Source: Halopseudomonas formosensis
Lineage (GTDB): Bacteria; Pseudomonadota; Gammaproteobacteria; Pseudomonadales; Pseudomonadaceae
NCBI RefSeq assembly: GCF_900115905.1
Contig: NZ_FOYD01000004.1
Coordinates: 124,001 to 188,000 of the forward strand
Direction of reading: 5' to 3'
Length of the DNA stretch: 64,000 nt
Below, piece after piece: positions 51,222-61,010 of the stretch. A program made the position numbers and the translations under genes. Position 1 is the stretch's first letter. Each line of letters begins with the position of its first letter. The notes under the pieces are model-generated. The model ran no database searches, was not told the origin of the DNA, and was given only the letters and a program-made list of their open reading frames with translations.

Positions 51222-51259
51222 GGCCTCTGCATTGCTACGCCCCCGCCACGACACGCCGT
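51222..51259 (+). repeat. Third copy of the dispersed repeat
   Basis: These 38 bases match 39162-39199 at 33 positions (GGCCTCTGC.TTG.TACGCCC, then CGACACGCCGT). It lies between the convergent sthA and phosphodiesterase genes and ends 7 bp before the latter's stop. It lacks the downstream hairpin part of the copy at 39.2 kb. Confidence 0.7.
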
Positions 51260-51265
51260 CAGAAG

Positions 51266-52015
51266 CTAATCGGCGGGCTGGGGCGCGGGGCTGGGCCGAG
51301 CGCTCAGAACCGTCATGGCCAGGTGCGGTACATCGGTTATCAGACTGTCCACGCCCATGTCCCGCAATTTCAGCATCAGCGATGGCTCGTTCACCGTCCA
51401 GACCGATACGTGCAGCCCGTGGCTCTGGGCCTGGGCTACGCGGGCAGGAGTGCAGAGCTTCCAGCTCAGGGCGAGAAAGCGGCACTGGTAGCGCAGTGCG
51501 CTTTTCACCGGATCGAGCATGCCGTATTCCTCCACCAGGCCGGTGGGCAGGGGGCACTGGTTGTTTCTGGCATGGCGCAGCAGATCGCGGCTGGCCGATG
51601 TGATCACCACCTTGTCGTGCAGCTGGTAGCGGCCCACCAGATCGGTGATCGCCTCGAGTACTGCACCGGCCTGGCCTCTGGAGCCGCTCTTGACTTCCAG
51701 CTGATAGTGCTCGAACTGCGGGAAGGTCTGGAACAGCTGCTCAAGGGTCGGAATGGGGCAGGGGTCGGGCCATCCTTTCAGACCCAGACGGGCATCCATG
51801 CGGCCCAGCTGTTCGGCGGTATGGGCGGCGACGCGGCCGCGGATACCGGTAGTGCGTTGCAGGGTCGGGTCGTGGATCACCATCAACTGGTGATCGGCGG
51901 ACAGGTGCAGGTCCAGCTCAACGCGGGTGACTCCGGCCTGCAGGGCACTGGCAAAGCTGGCCAGGGTGTTTTCCGGTGCTTCGCCGCGGGCACCCCGGTG
52001 GCCGTATATGAGCAT
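51266..52015 (-). CDS. Glycerophosphodiester phosphodiesterase (cytosolic type)
   Basis: 249 residues. It hydrolyses glycerophosphodiesters to glycerol-3-phosphate and an alcohol. Catalytic pattern: HRGARGEAPENT (H and R at 6-7, E at about 15), ELDLHLSADHQLMVIHDPTL (metal ligands and second His), and VWTVNE at the end. There is no signal peptide, so it is UgpQ-like rather than GlpQ-like. Confidence 0.93.
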   Translation of the reverse strand: MLIYGHRGARGEAPENTLASFASALQAGVTRVELDLHLSADHQLMVIHDPTLQRTTGIRGRVAAHTAEQLGRMDARLGLKGWPDPCPIPTLEQLFQTFPQFEHYQLEVKSGSRGQAGAVLEAITDLVGRYQLHDKVVITSASRDLLRHARNNQCPLPTGLVEEYGMLDPVKSALRYQCRFLALSWKLCTPARVAQAQSHGLHVSVWTVNEPSLMLKLRDMGVDSLITDVPHLAMTVLSARPSPAPQPAD

Positions 52016-52030
52016 GTTGCTCCCTGTAGA

Positions 52031-52327
52031 TCAGTTGCTGCTGCGTGGAGTGTGATGACGCACCGCGTGGATCACGTGGTCATATTCGAAGTAGACGCTG
52101 TAGCCGGGGTAATCCCAGCGGGTGATGGGCGGTTGGCCCACTGCCGCATGGCGGGTAGTCGGCTCGCCGTGGGTGCGCTGTACCTGGGCCCTGCTGGTGC
52201 CCCGCTTCGGCAGGCTCTGCTGTACCGACCCGGCCTGCTCCCCGAGGGGAATGGTCAGGGTGTCGGCCTGGGCCGGTGTAGCCGCGAGCAGGGCAGCACT
52301 GAGGGCAAGGGGCAATAGTCGCATCAT
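52031..52327 (-). CDS. Small exported protein of unknown function
   Basis: 98 residues. Signal peptide with cleavage after AQA (residue about 21). The mature part is short and includes LPKRGTSRAQVQRTHGEPTT followed by TRWDYPGYSVYFEYDHVI, a beta-rich pattern reminiscent of the BamE/SmpA fold (a hinge G.P then an aromatic beta-hairpin). No lipobox. Its ATG overlaps the stop of the PilZ-type gene, so the two are coupled. Confidence 0.8.
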   Translation of the reverse strand: MMRLLPLALSAALLAATPAQADTLTIPLGEQAGSVQQSLPKRGTSRAQVQRTHGEPTTRHAAVGQPPITRWDYPGYSVYFEYDHVIHAVRHHTPRSSN

Positions 52328-52902
52328 GTCGAGGTCCTTTCGTTCTGTTTGGCGGCACGGATGTCCTGCGCCTGTCGCTGCACTATGTACCTGGCCAGCA
52401 ACTGGCGCTGGGTTTCACTGTGATGGAAGCTTACCTGTATCGTGTAATGTCCGGAAGCAGGATCCTGCCGGCAGTCGGCGATCCGTGCCAGGGTTGCCAT
52501 CCCTGTCACATTCGACAGCAGCAGGCGCAGGGCTATCCACTGACCGGGTTCCAGCGGGGTGTCGGTGGTGAAGCTCAGGCCGGCCTCGCTGATCACCACC
52601 GGCATGGGACTGCCCAGGTCGCTGGTCAGCTGCAGGGCAGTGGCCTGCGCAAGCAGGTCGATGCGCTTGCTGAAGGTCTTCAGACAGGCGGCCAGTACCC
52701 GGTCCCGTTCGCCGATCTGGCGCAGCAGGTGCTGGGATTCGTGCTCGAGCACCTGCAGCTCGCCGAGCATGCCGAACAAAGGCGAGTCGGGGTTGTCCGA
52801 GGGGGTGTCCCCCGGTGGCTCCGTCAGCCGGAAATCCATCGCCAGATGATCCTGGAGCTGGAAATAACCGGCATGTACATCGGGCGGATTATCTGGGCGC
52901 AT
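52324..52902 (-). CDS. PilZ-type domain protein
   Basis: 192 residues. A helical N-terminal region (1-95, including ELQVLEHESQHLLRQIGERD) precedes a PilZ-like beta-barrel: VVISEAGLSFTTDTPLEPGQ then IALRLLLSN. The c-di-GMP motif [D/N]-x-S-x-x-G appears as VISEAG, lacking the first acidic or amide residue, and no clear RxxxR is visible, so c-di-GMP binding is doubtful. The gene corresponds by position to the P. aeruginosa PilZ protein PA2989. It is the first gene of a pair. Confidence 0.75.
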   Translation of the reverse strand: MRPDNPPDVHAGYFQLQDHLAMDFRLTEPPGDTPSDNPDSPLFGMLGELQVLEHESQHLLRQIGERDRVLAACLKTFSKRIDLLAQATALQLTSDLGSPMPVVISEAGLSFTTDTPLEPGQWIALRLLLSNVTGMATLARIADCRQDPASGHYTIQVSFHHSETQRQLLARYIVQRQAQDIRAAKQNERTST

Positions 52903-53001
52903 GACATCTGACCTTGCTGGTTTACCGGGACCGGTTTCAGTGTAACATGTGCAGCCGAACAGCCATTCATCGGGTCCATCCCACAGGTAAACTGGTATTC
53001 C

Positions 53002-54246
53002 ATGTTCAGACCCCTACCGTTCTTCATCGGTCTGCGGTACACGCGGGCCAAGCGTCGAAACCACTTCATTTCCTTCATTTCACTGATATCCATGCTGGGG
53101 CTCACACTGGGAGTACTGGTGATGATCCTGGTGCTGTCGGTCATGAATGGCTTCGACCGCGAGTTGCGTACCCGCATCCTCGGCATGGTGCCCCATGCCA
53201 GCATCAACGGTTATCAGCCGATCGACGACTGGCGTACGCTGGCCACGCAGCTGGAGCAGCACCCGCAGGTGGTCGGAGTGGCGCCCTTCATCCAGATGCA
53301 GGGCATGCTGACCCATAACGGCAGCGTCGCTCCGGTACTGGCGACCGGTATAGATCCCGAGGCCGAACAGCGTGTGTCGATCATCGGCAATCACATGCAG
53401 GCGGGCAGTCTCGAGGAGCTGCGGGAAGGGGAGTTCGGCATCGTCATCGGCGAGCTGATCGCTCGCCGTTTCGGTGTGCAGCTGGGCGACAAGCTGACCT
53501 TCGTCATGCCCGAGGCCTCGGTTACCCCGGCCGGTGTGTTTCCGCGGCTCAAGCGCTTCCATGTGGTGGGCATCTTCAAGGTGGGCGCCGAGCTGGATGC
53601 CTCCATGGCCATGGTCCATGTTGCCGATGCGGCTCGTCTGAGCCGCTGGCAGCCGGGGCAGGTGCAGGGCGTGCGCCTGCAGCTGCATGACCTGTTCCAG
53701 GCGCCCAGCGTGGCCTGGGATCTGGTAACGACCCTGTCGGGCAGTTACTACGCCCAGGACTGGACCCGCAGCCATGGCAACCTGTTTGCAGCCATCCGTA
53801 TGGAAAAAACCATGATCGGGCTGCTGCTGATCCTGATCATCGCGGTAGCGGCGTTCAATATCATCTCGACCCTGGTGATGGTGGTGACCGACAAGAAGGC
53901 GGACATCGCCATCCTGCGCACCCTGGGCTGTTCGCCGGGGACCATCATGGGCATCTTCATGGTCCAGGGGTCGGTGATCGGGGTGGTCGGCACTCTGGTT
54001 GGTGGTGTCCTCGGAGTGCTGGCGGCGCTGAATGTGTCGGAGATGGTCGCCGGTCTGGAGAAGCTGCTGGGTATCCAGTTTCTCAGCTCGGATGTGTACT
54101 TCATCAGCTATCTGCCTTCCCAGCTGATCTGGACCGACGTGATCGTCATCTGTGGCGCGGCCCTGGGCATGAGCTTCCTTGCCACGCTGTATCCGGCCTG
54201 GCGCGCATCCCGTACTGAACCGGCGGAGGCCCTTCGTTATGACTGA
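53002..54246 (+). CDS. lolC: Lipoprotein-releasing ABC transporter permease (LolC/LolE/LolF)
   Basis: 414 residues: one N-terminal helix (about 25-48), a periplasmic domain (50-270), then three helices near 270-295, 318-350 and 375-400, as in LolC/E. It extracts outer-membrane lipoproteins from the inner membrane and passes them to LolA. The hook region (about 172-185, [11 protein letters not shown]) is present. Only this one permease gene adjoins lolD; the expected lolE is absent. It may therefore work as a LolF-type homodimer, or a second permease lies elsewhere. The lolD start overlaps its end by 8 bp. Confidence 0.92.
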   Translation: MFRPLPFFIGLRYTRAKRRNHFISFISLISMLGLTLGVLVMILVLSVMNGFDRELRTRILGMVPHASINGYQPIDDWRTLATQLEQHPQVVGVAPFIQMQGMLTHNGSVAPVLATGIDPEAEQRVSIIGNHMQAGSLEELREGEFGIVIGELIARRFGVQLGDKLTFVMPEASVTPAGVFPRLKRFHVVGIFKVGAELDASMAMVHVADAARLSRWQPGQVQGVRLQLHDLFQAPSVAWDLVTTLSGSYYAQDWTRSHGNLFAAIRMEKTMIGLLLILIIAVAAFNIISTLVMVVTDKKADIAILRTLGCSPGTIMGIFMVQGSVIGVVGTLVGGVLGVLAALNVSEMVAGLEKLLGIQFLSSDVYFISYLPSQLIWTDVIVICGAALGMSFLATLYPAWRASRTEPAEALRYD

Positions 54247-54925
54247 AGTAGTATTGGAATGCCGCAGCCTGAGCAAGGAGTACGCGGTCGGTCCCCAGAG
54301 TCTGCAGGTGCTGCAGGATGTCGACCTGCTGCTGCGCGCCGGGGAGCGGGTGGCCATCGTCGGCAGTTCCGGCTCGGGCAAGACCACGCTGCTGAACATG
54401 CTGGGCGGCCTGGATACGCCCACCAGTGGCGAGGTCTGGCTGGCCGGGCGTCAGGTGTCCGCGCTCAGGGAGGCCGAGCGTGGCCGGATGCGCAACAGCG
54501 AGCTGGGTTTCGTCTACCAGTTCCATCATCTGCTGCCGGAGTTCACCGCGCTGGAGAACGTATGCATGCCGCTGCTGATCGGCTCGACTCCCATCGGCGA
54601 GGCGCGTCAGCGGGGTATGGCCATGCTCGAGCGGGTGGGTCTGGCCCAGCGTGCCGGTCACAAGCCGGCGGAGCTGTCCGGCGGCGAGCGTCAGCGTGTC
54701 GCCATCGCCCGGGCGCTGATCAACGAGCCGGCCTGTGTGCTGCTTGATGAACCCACCGGCAACCTTGACCAGCACACCGCCCGCAGCGTCCAGCAACTGA
54801 TTCTGGAGCTCAGCCAGCGACTGCAGACGGCCTTTCTGGTTGTTACCCACGACCTGGGACTGGCCGCGCAGATGGACCGGGCGCTGACCCTCAGCGAAGG
54901 ACGACTTGTCGAGCGTGAGCTCTAG
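54239..54925 (+). CDS. lolD: Lipoprotein-releasing ABC transporter ATPase LolD
   Basis: 228-residue ABC ATPase: Walker [11 protein letters not shown]-loop [18 protein letters not shown] (a LolD/MacB-type signature), LSGGERQR, Walker [13 protein letters not shown] and switch His in VTHD. It powers LolC. The next gene, on the other strand, ends 6 bp away, leaving no room for lolE. Confidence 0.96.
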   Translation: MTEVVLECRSLSKEYAVGPQSLQVLQDVDLLLRAGERVAIVGSSGSGKTTLLNMLGGLDTPTSGEVWLAGRQVSALREAERGRMRNSELGFVYQFHHLLPEFTALENVCMPLLIGSTPIGEARQRGMAMLERVGLAQRAGHKPAELSGGERQRVAIARALINEPACVLLDEPTGNLDQHTARSVQQLILELSQRLQTAFLVVTHDLGLAAQMDRALTLSEGRLVEREL

Positions 54926-54931
54926 TTCCCC

Positions 54932-55456
54932 TCAGGACTGACGACGGCGTCGCAGTTTGCGGCGCTTCCAGTTGCGCGCCACCCAGAATCGCCAATACAA
55001 CAGGGTACCGAAATACCCCAGGGTAGCGGCGATCACCCCCGTCAGCAGGGAGCCGACCAGCATCGGCTGCCAGATATGCTGGATCTCACTGGTCAGCCAG
55101 GCAATCGACAGTTCCATCGGCATGCTGCGCTCGGGTGCACCGAGCAGCAGGGTGCCGATCTTGTACTGGGCGAAGAATACCGGTGGCATGGTGATCGGAT
55201 TGGTCAGCCAGACCAGGCCCACCGAAATCGGCAGGTTGGCCCGAACGATCACCGCGAGGAAGGCTGAGACCAGCATCTGCATGGGGATGGGCAGCAGGGC
55301 GACGAACAGCCCGCAGGCTATGGCCCGGGCCACGCTGTGGCGGGTGATGTGCCAGAGGTTCGGATCATGCAGCACCGTCCCCAGAAAACGCAGCGACTTG
55401 TTGCGTTTGATCCATTCCGGGTTGGGCATGTAGCGCTTCAGTAGCTCACGTGGCAT
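54932..55456 (-). CDS. DUF2062 membrane protein
   Basis: 174 residues with three or four hydrophobic segments (about 45-72, 74-100, 127-160). Starts MPRELLKRYMPNPEWIKRNK; the family motif is LPIPMQMLVSAFLAVIVRANLP then WLTNPITMPPVFF. The C terminus is very basic (RNWKRRKLRRRRQS). DUF2062 proteins are of unknown function. Divergent from comEC. Confidence 0.9.
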   Translation of the reverse strand: MPRELLKRYMPNPEWIKRNKSLRFLGTVLHDPNLWHITRHSVARAIACGLFVALLPIPMQMLVSAFLAVIVRANLPISVGLVWLTNPITMPPVFFAQYKIGTLLLGAPERSMPMELSIAWLTSEIQHIWQPMLVGSLLTGVIAATLGYFGTLLYWRFWVARNWKRRKLRRRRQS

Positions 55457-55553
55457 CGCAGGTGGTCGGGTTGGCGGCTGAAGGGAGATTATGACCCCAA
55501 CCGGCGGCCAGCACTACCATCGAGGGGGAGTTTAAGGAAACCGGATTTTACAC

Positions 55554-57824
55554 ATGGTCGTGCCGCTGATCCTGCTGAGCCTGATTGCCGGGCTGCTGCT
55601 GCCGCTGGCCTGGTCGGGTCTGCCACCCCTGTGGCTGGTAGCGCTGGCCTGGCTGCCGGGCCTGCTGGGCTGGCGCCTGCGTCCGCTGCGCTACCTGCTG
55701 CCTTTTGCCGCGGGCCTGTTCTGGGCCTGCTTTCATCATCACCAGCAACTGGCAGAGCGGCTGCCGGCCGAACTGGATGGCAGCCGTATGGAAGTGACCG
55801 CGCGCATTCGCGGATTGCCACAGCCTACCGACACCGGCTGGCGCTTCGAGATCGAGCAGGTGCGTAGTCTGGAGGGCCTGACCCTGCCGCTGACCCGGGT
55901 GCACTGGTTCGCTGGAGAAGCGGTCAATCCCGGCGAACACTGGCGCTTCGAACTGAGTCTGCGTCGTCCCGCCGGAATGGCCAATCCGGGCGGCTTCGAT
56001 TACGAAGCCTGGCTCTACGCCCAGGGCATCGGCGCCCTGGGCAGCATCCGCAGGGGAGAACGGCTGGAGGAGCCCGTCCGCACCTCGCCGGTGGTTCGGC
56101 TGCGCCAGACCATCAGGGACCAGCTTTCGACGGTGCTGGCCGGGCAGCCGGGCGGCGAACGGCTCATGGCACTGGTGGTGGGCGACAGGAGCGTGCTGAG
56201 CCGCGAGGACTGGCAGGTATTGCAGGCCACAGGTACTGCGCATCTCATGGTGATCTCGGGTCTTCATGTCGGCATGCTCGCCGCGGCGGTTTTCGGCGTG
56301 ATCACCCTGCTGGGGCGTGCCGGCGCGCTGCACTGGCCCTGGCCGAGGCTGTGGCTCGCAATCCCGGTGGTTGTCGCAGTTGCTGCCGTGTATGCGTTGC
56401 TCGCGGGTTTCGAGGTGCCGGTGCAGCGAGCCCTGCTGATGATCACCCTCGGGCTGCTGGTGCAGCTGCTGTACCGTCAGCCCGGGCTCTGGACCCTGTG
56501 GCTCATCGCGGTTGCCGCCGTATTGGCATACAACCCGGCGGCGCCGCTGCGTGCGGGATTCTGGCTGTCCTTCGTGGCCGTCGCCTTGCTGCTCTACGGA
56601 ATGGGGTCACGTCTGGCGACGAGGGGCCTCTGGTGGCGCTGGGGGCGGGCCCAGTGGGTGGTGTTCATCGGTCTCTGGCCCTGGCTGTACCTCTGGTCGA
56701 TGCCCGGCAGTTTCAGCTCCCCGCTGGCCAATATCATCGCCATCCCCTGGGTCAGTCTGGTGGTGGTGCCGGCTGCGCTGGCCGGCACCCTGATGCAGTT
56801 GCTGCTGGACTGGCCCTGGCTGGTGCAGCTGGCTGCCGCCGCGCTCAATGCGCTGTTCGCCGGGCTGGACTGGCTGGCGCAGTGGCGCCCTGCCGAACGG
56901 CTGGCATTCCCGGGGTGGTGGGGCTTCCTGCTGGGGCTGGCCGGGGTTGTCGCACTGCTCAGTCCCCTGGCTCGCCTGCTGTGGATGCCGGCGCTGGCCT
57001 GCATTCTGGCACTGGCATGGCCACCACAGTCACGGCCCGGGCCCGGGGAGCTGTGGGTCACCGTGCTGGATGTGGGGCAGGGGTTGTCAGTGCTGCTGCA
57101 GACCCGCGAGCATGCCATGCTCTACGATGCCGGTGCACGCCTTGGCGGCGGTTTCGATCTGGGAGAAGCAGTAGTACACCCTGCGCTGCTGTCGCTGGGG
57201 GTGCGCCGGCTGGATCTGCTGCTGCTGAGTCACGCCGATAATGATCACGCCGGCGGTGCGCTCTTCATTGTCCGCCATATGCCGGTGACCCGGGTTCTCG
57301 CCGGGCAGGCAGCTGATCAGGATGCCAGTCTCGGCGCCGAGGCCTGTGTGCCGGGGCAGGGCTGGAGCTGGGATGGGGTGCGCTTCGAGATCCTCTACAG
57401 TCCGCCACCACCTGCATCTGCCAACGAGCAGTCCTGTGTGCTGCGTGTCGTAGTCGGGGACAGGGCGGTGCTGCTGCCCGGGGATGTGGGCGTGCGTGGT
57501 GAGTATCAGATGCTCAGGCAGGTGCTGAGTGCCGATCTGCTGCTGGCACCGCACCACGGCAGCCGCAGCTCCTCGTCCTACGCCTTCATCCGGGCGGTCA
57601 ATCCGCGCTGGGTGGTATTCAGTGCCGGGCGCCACAGCCAATATGGTCACCCTCATCCCGGAGTTGTGGCACGATACCGCGAACTGGATGCGGAACCGGT
57701 TTATACTGCCACCGCCGGAGCGATACGCTATGTCCTGGATGACACAGGGAAGTCCCGTCAGGCATGGACCTGGCGTCAGCGTGCACAACGCTTCTGGCAT
57801 GAGACTGAGGCGGGGGCGGATTGA
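55554..57824 (+). CDS. comEC: ComEC/Rec2 DNA-uptake channel
   Basis: 756 residues: N-terminal DUF4131 region, a competence membrane domain with about ten helices (core near 215-480, beginning GTAHLMVISGLHVGM), and a C-terminal metallo-beta-lactamase-like domain with SHADNDHAGG as the metal-binding motif and LAPHHGSRSS following. It passes single-stranded DNA across the inner membrane during transformation. The motifs are intact and full length, so the gene looks functional. It pairs logically with the ComEA-like protein at 5.7 kb. Confidence 0.95.
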   Translation: MVVPLILLSLIAGLLLPLAWSGLPPLWLVALAWLPGLLGWRLRPLRYLLPFAAGLFWACFHHHQQLAERLPAELDGSRMEVTARIRGLPQPTDTGWRFEIEQVRSLEGLTLPLTRVHWFAGEAVNPGEHWRFELSLRRPAGMANPGGFDYEAWLYAQGIGALGSIRRGERLEEPVRTSPVVRLRQTIRDQLSTVLAGQPGGERLMALVVGDRSVLSREDWQVLQATGTAHLMVISGLHVGMLAAAVFGVITLLGRAGALHWPWPRLWLAIPVVVAVAAVYALLAGFEVPVQRALLMITLGLLVQLLYRQPGLWTLWLIAVAAVLAYNPAAPLRAGFWLSFVAVALLLYGMGSRLATRGLWWRWGRAQWVVFIGLWPWLYLWSMPGSFSSPLANIIAIPWVSLVVVPAALAGTLMQLLLDWPWLVQLAAAALNALFAGLDWLAQWRPAERLAFPGWWGFLLGLAGVVALLSPLARLLWMPALACILALAWPPQSRPGPGELWVTVLDVGQGLSVLLQTREHAMLYDAGARLGGGFDLGEAVVHPALLSLGVRRLDLLLLSHADNDHAGGALFIVRHMPVTRVLAGQAADQDASLGAEACVPGQGWSWDGVRFEILYSPPPPASANEQSCVLRVVVGDRAVLLPGDVGVRGEYQMLRQVLSADLLLAPHHGSRSSSSYAFIRAVNPRWVVFSAGRHSQYGHPHPGVVARYRELDAEPVYTATAGAIRYVLDDTGKSRQAWTWRQRAQRFWHETEAGAD

Positions 57825-57883
57825 GCGGAAGCCAATGGCATCCGTCGTCGTGACCGCAAAGACCAACAGTGGAGGGAACGCCC

Positions 57884-58585
57884 GTGTGGGAAATAATTCA
57901 GGCCGGTGGTTGGCTGATGCTGCCGATCATTCTTTCGTCGGTAGTTGCTGCTGCCATCGTCCTCGAGCGGCTGTGGACGCTGCGTGTAAGCCGCGTGGCA
58001 CCGCCCAGCCTGGTGGCCCAGGTCTGGCGCTGGGTGAAGGAGGGGCAGCTGGACGCCAATCGCCTCAAGAGCCTGCGGGCCGGGTCGCCCCTCGGTGAGG
58101 TGCTGGCCGCGGGTGTGGCCAATGCCCACCATGGCCGGGAAGTGATGAAGGAATGCATCCAGGAAGCAGCCACCAAGGTGATCCACGAGCTCGAGCGCTA
58201 CCTGAGTACCCTGGGTACCATCGCCGCGGTGTCTCCACTGCTCGGTCTGTTGGGCACCGTGATCGGCATGATCGATGTGTTCAACGCGGTCATGCTGCAG
58301 GGCACCGGCAATACCGCGGTACTGGCCGGGGGTATTTCCAAGGCGCTGATCACCACCGCCGCCGGTCTGACGGTGGCCATTCCGGCGCTGTTCTTCCACC
58401 GCTTCCTGGTGCGCCGGGTCGATGAGCTGGTGGTGGCGATGGAGCAGGAAGCCACCAAGCTGGTAGAGGTCATTCAGGGCCAGCGGGAGCTGGGCAATAA
58501 CGGCGCAGCTGCCGAGAATGCGACCGCAGCAACCGAGCCCAGGCGCGCTGCACGCCGCGCCACCACTGCGGCCAAGGGAAGCTGA
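57884..58585 (+). CDS. exbB: ExbB/TolQ-family proton channel subunit
   Basis: 233 residues with three membrane helices (about 10-30, 110-135, 150-175) of the MotA/TolQ/ExbB family: STLGTIAAVSPLLGLLGTVI and LITTAAGLTVAIPALFFHRF. I start at GTG 57884, with GGAGGG 7 bases upstream; an in-frame GTG 15 bp earlier contains that ribosome site. The C terminus is Ala/Arg-rich. It is coupled to exbD and lies in the conserved comEC-exbBD-lpxK block; no TonB gene adjoins, so its client is unclear. Confidence 0.93.
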   Translation: MWEIIQAGGWLMLPIILSSVVAAAIVLERLWTLRVSRVAPPSLVAQVWRWVKEGQLDANRLKSLRAGSPLGEVLAAGVANAHHGREVMKECIQEAATKVIHELERYLSTLGTIAAVSPLLGLLGTVIGMIDVFNAVMLQGTGNTAVLAGGISKALITTAAGLTVAIPALFFHRFLVRRVDELVVAMEQEATKLVEVIQGQRELGNNGAAAENATAATEPRRAARRATTAAKGS

Positions 58586-58587
58586 TC

Positions 58588-59016
58588 ATGAATTTCCGAC
58601 GCAGGACCCGGGTCGAGACGGACATCAACCTGACACCACTGATCGACGTGGTATTCCTGTTGCTGATCTTCTTCATGGTCTCGACCACCTTCACCCGGGA
58701 AACCCAGTTGAAAGTCGATCTGCCCGAGTCGGTCTCCGGCGAGTACGCCGACGCGTCGGTACAGCAGATCGAAGTGCTCATTTCCGTTAGCGGGGAAGTG
58801 GCCATCAACGGCAAGACCCTGGTCAATCCGGGGCTCGACAGCATCCGTGCCGCCCTGGTCCGGGAAGCGGGCAGTGACCGGAGCCTGCCGGTGGTCATCA
58901 CCGCAGATGCAAACACGCCCCACCAGGCCGTCATTACAGCCATGGACGCCGCAGGACAGGAGGGCTTCAGCCGCCTGCGCCTGACCACCAACGAGATGGA
59001 ACAGCCAGCGCCATGA
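58588..59016 (+). CDS. exbD: ExbD/TolR-family proton channel subunit
   Basis: 142 residues: one membrane helix (about 17-37) with the essential Asp D20 in NLTPLIDVVFLLLIFF, and a periplasmic domain. With the preceding ExbB it forms a proton-driven stator. The stop overlaps the lpxK start by 4 bp (ATGA). Confidence 0.93.
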   Translation: MNFRRRTRVETDINLTPLIDVVFLLLIFFMVSTTFTRETQLKVDLPESVSGEYADASVQQIEVLISVSGEVAINGKTLVNPGLDSIRAALVREAGSDRSLPVVITADANTPHQAVITAMDAAGQEGFSRLRLTTNEMEQPAP

Positions 59017-60047
59017 GGCGGACACCGGACCTGCAGCAGAACCTGCTGCGTGCCTGGTACGGGCATCACGGAGGGCTGTGGCTGCTCAGGCCTCTGTCAT
59101 GGCTGTACCAGCGCATTGCCGAGCGTCGTCGCCGCCGTTACCTGAGTGATCCCGCTGCCAGCTGGCAGCCCCCGGTTCCGCTGATCGTGGTGGGCAACAT
59201 CACCCTGGGCGGGACCGGGAAGACGCCCATGGTGATCTGGCTGGTGGAGCATCTGCGCAACCGGGGATTGCGCGTGGGTGTGGTCAGTCGCGGCTACGGC
59301 GCCAGACCGCCGACCTGGCCCTGGCTGGTGCAGCCCACCCAGGACAGTGCCGAGCAGGTGGGCGACGAGCCGCTGCTGATCGCCAGCCGTTGCCAGGTGC
59401 CGCTGGTGATAGATCCGGATCGGCCCCGCGCCGCGCGCCATCTGCTCGAGCAGGCCCCGGTGGATGTGATCGTCAGTGATGACGGTTTGCAACACTATCG
59501 CCTCGGGCGCACGCTGGAACTGGTAATGATCGACCATGGTCGAGGACTGGGCAACGGTCGCTGTCTGCCGGAGGGCCCGTTGCGCGAGCCGGCGAGCCGG
59601 TTGCGGGAAGTGGACCTGGTTGTACGTACCGGTGCAACCGATGACAGCGCCGATGGTTACGCCATGGGACTGCAACCCGGCGAACTGGTCAATATGAAGA
59701 CCGGCGAGCGGGTCAGGCCCGATGCATGGTCGGCGCCGCCCCGGGTTCAGGCCGTCGCCGGTATCGGCAATCCCGATCGCTTCCGCCAGACCCTGGAAAG
59801 TCTCGGATTCCTGCCGGAAGTCCATGCCTTTGCCGATCACGCCCAGTACAATGAAAACAGCTTTGCGGCCTTCGACCGGGGCGAGCCACTGATCATGACT
59901 GAGAAGGACGCCGTCAAGTGTGCGGCCTTTGCCCGCGACAACTGGTGGTACCTGAGTGTCGATGCCATATTGAGCACTGAATTCGTTGCCGCACTGGACG
60001 CCGGGCTGGACCGGCATCTGCAGCCCGGCAGCCAACCTACCCATTGA
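59013..60047 (+). CDS. lpxK: Tetraacyldisaccharide 4'-kinase LpxK
   Basis: 344 residues. It phosphorylates the 4' position of the lipid A disaccharide on the inner membrane. Opens with an amphipathic N terminus; P-loop [13 protein letters not shown], then [19 protein letters not shown] (catalytic Asp) and [11 protein letters not shown]. The lipid A role fits the following kdsB (Kdo activation). Confidence 0.97.
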   Translation: MRRTPDLQQNLLRAWYGHHGGLWLLRPLSWLYQRIAERRRRRYLSDPAASWQPPVPLIVVGNITLGGTGKTPMVIWLVEHLRNRGLRVGVVSRGYGARPPTWPWLVQPTQDSAEQVGDEPLLIASRCQVPLVIDPDRPRAARHLLEQAPVDVIVSDDGLQHYRLGRTLELVMIDHGRGLGNGRCLPEGPLREPASRLREVDLVVRTGATDDSADGYAMGLQPGELVNMKTGERVRPDAWSAPPRVQAVAGIGNPDRFRQTLESLGFLPEVHAFADHAQYNENSFAAFDRGEPLIMTEKDAVKCAAFARDNWWYLSVDAILSTEFVAALDAGLDRHLQPGSQPTH

Positions 60048-60060
60048 TCGGAGTGTGATG

Positions 60061-60246
60061 ATGGATCCGAAACTGCTCGACATTCTCGCCTGCCCCCTGT
60101 GCAAGGGGCCGCTGGTGCAGAACCAGGACAAGACCGAACTGTGGTGTCGTGCCGATGGTCTGGCCTATCCGGTTCGCGATGGCATACCGGTGATGCTGGA
60201 AAACGAGGCGCGGCCGCTGGACGCTGACGAGAAGCTGGATCACTGA
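60061..60246 (+). CDS. YcaR/Trm112-family small protein
   Basis: 61 residues, [20 protein letters not shown], with cysteines C11, C14 and C29 and the motif [15 protein letters not shown]. It matches the conserved small gene between lpxK and kdsB in many Gram-negative bacteria. The function is unproven. I start at the second of two adjacent ATGs, 7 bases after GGAG. Confidence 0.92.
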   Translation: MDPKLLDILACPLCKGPLVQNQDKTELWCRADGLAYPVRDGIPVMLENEARPLDADEKLDH

Positions 60247-60248
60247 CA

Positions 60249-61010
60249 ATGTTCCACGTCATCATTCCCGCCCGTTACGCCTCCACCCGCCTGCCCGGCA
60301 AACCGCTGCAGGATATCGCCGGCAAACCCATGATCCAGCACGTCTGGGAGCAGGCCCGGCGCAGCAGTGCCGCCACAGTCACGGTAGCGACCGACGACCG
60401 CCGCATCCTTGATGCCTGCCGGGCCTTCGGCGCCGACGCCGTGCTGACCCGGGAGGATCATCCCTCCGGTACCGACCGCCTGCAGGAGGTGGCCAGTCTG
60501 TTGGGGCTGGGCGATCAGGAGCATGTGGTCAACGTCCAGGGCGACGAGCCCATGGTTCCCCCGGCGCTCATCGACCAGGTGGCGGCGGATCTGCGCGCGT
60601 TCCCCGAGGCCAGCATTGCCACCCTTGCCGAACCCCTGGATGATGTGCAGACCCTGTTCAACCCCAATGCGGTCAAGGTCGTCACCGACCATCAGGGCTT
60701 TGCCCTGTATTTCAGTCGCGCGCCCATGCCCTGGAACAGGGATGCCTTTGCCGACGGGCGGCCGGAAACACTGCCCGAAGGCGCGCTGTTCCGCCGGCAC
60801 ATTGGCCTCTATGCCTACAAGGTCGGCTTTCTGCATGACTATGTGCGCTGGCCGGCCAGCCCGCTGGAAACCTGCGAGTCGCTCGAGCAGCTGCGGGCGC
60901 TGTGGTTCGGCTGCCGTATCCATGTGGCCGACGCCTGTCAGGTGCCACCGGCGGGAGTTGACACGCCCGAGGATCTGGAGCGGGTCCGGCAGCTGCTGGC
61001 TGCCGGCTGA
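60249..61010 (+). CDS. kdsB: CMP-Kdo synthetase KdsB
   Basis: 253 residues. It activates Kdo as CMP-Kdo for lipopolysaccharide core synthesis. Nucleotidyltransferase motifs: [15 protein letters not shown] at the start, ATDDRRI and NVQGDEPMV. It starts 2 bp after the previous gene. Its stop overlaps the murB start by one base, so the ptpA gene that separates the two in P. aeruginosa is absent. Confidence 0.97.
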   Translation: MFHVIIPARYASTRLPGKPLQDIAGKPMIQHVWEQARRSSAATVTVATDDRRILDACRAFGADAVLTREDHPSGTDRLQEVASLLGLGDQEHVVNVQGDEPMVPPALIDQVAADLRAFPEASIATLAEPLDDVQTLFNPNAVKVVTDHQGFALYFSRAPMPWNRDAFADGRPETLPEGALFRRHIGLYAYKVGFLHDYVRWPASPLETCESLEQLRALWFGCRIHVADACQVPPAGVDTPEDLERVRQLLAAG

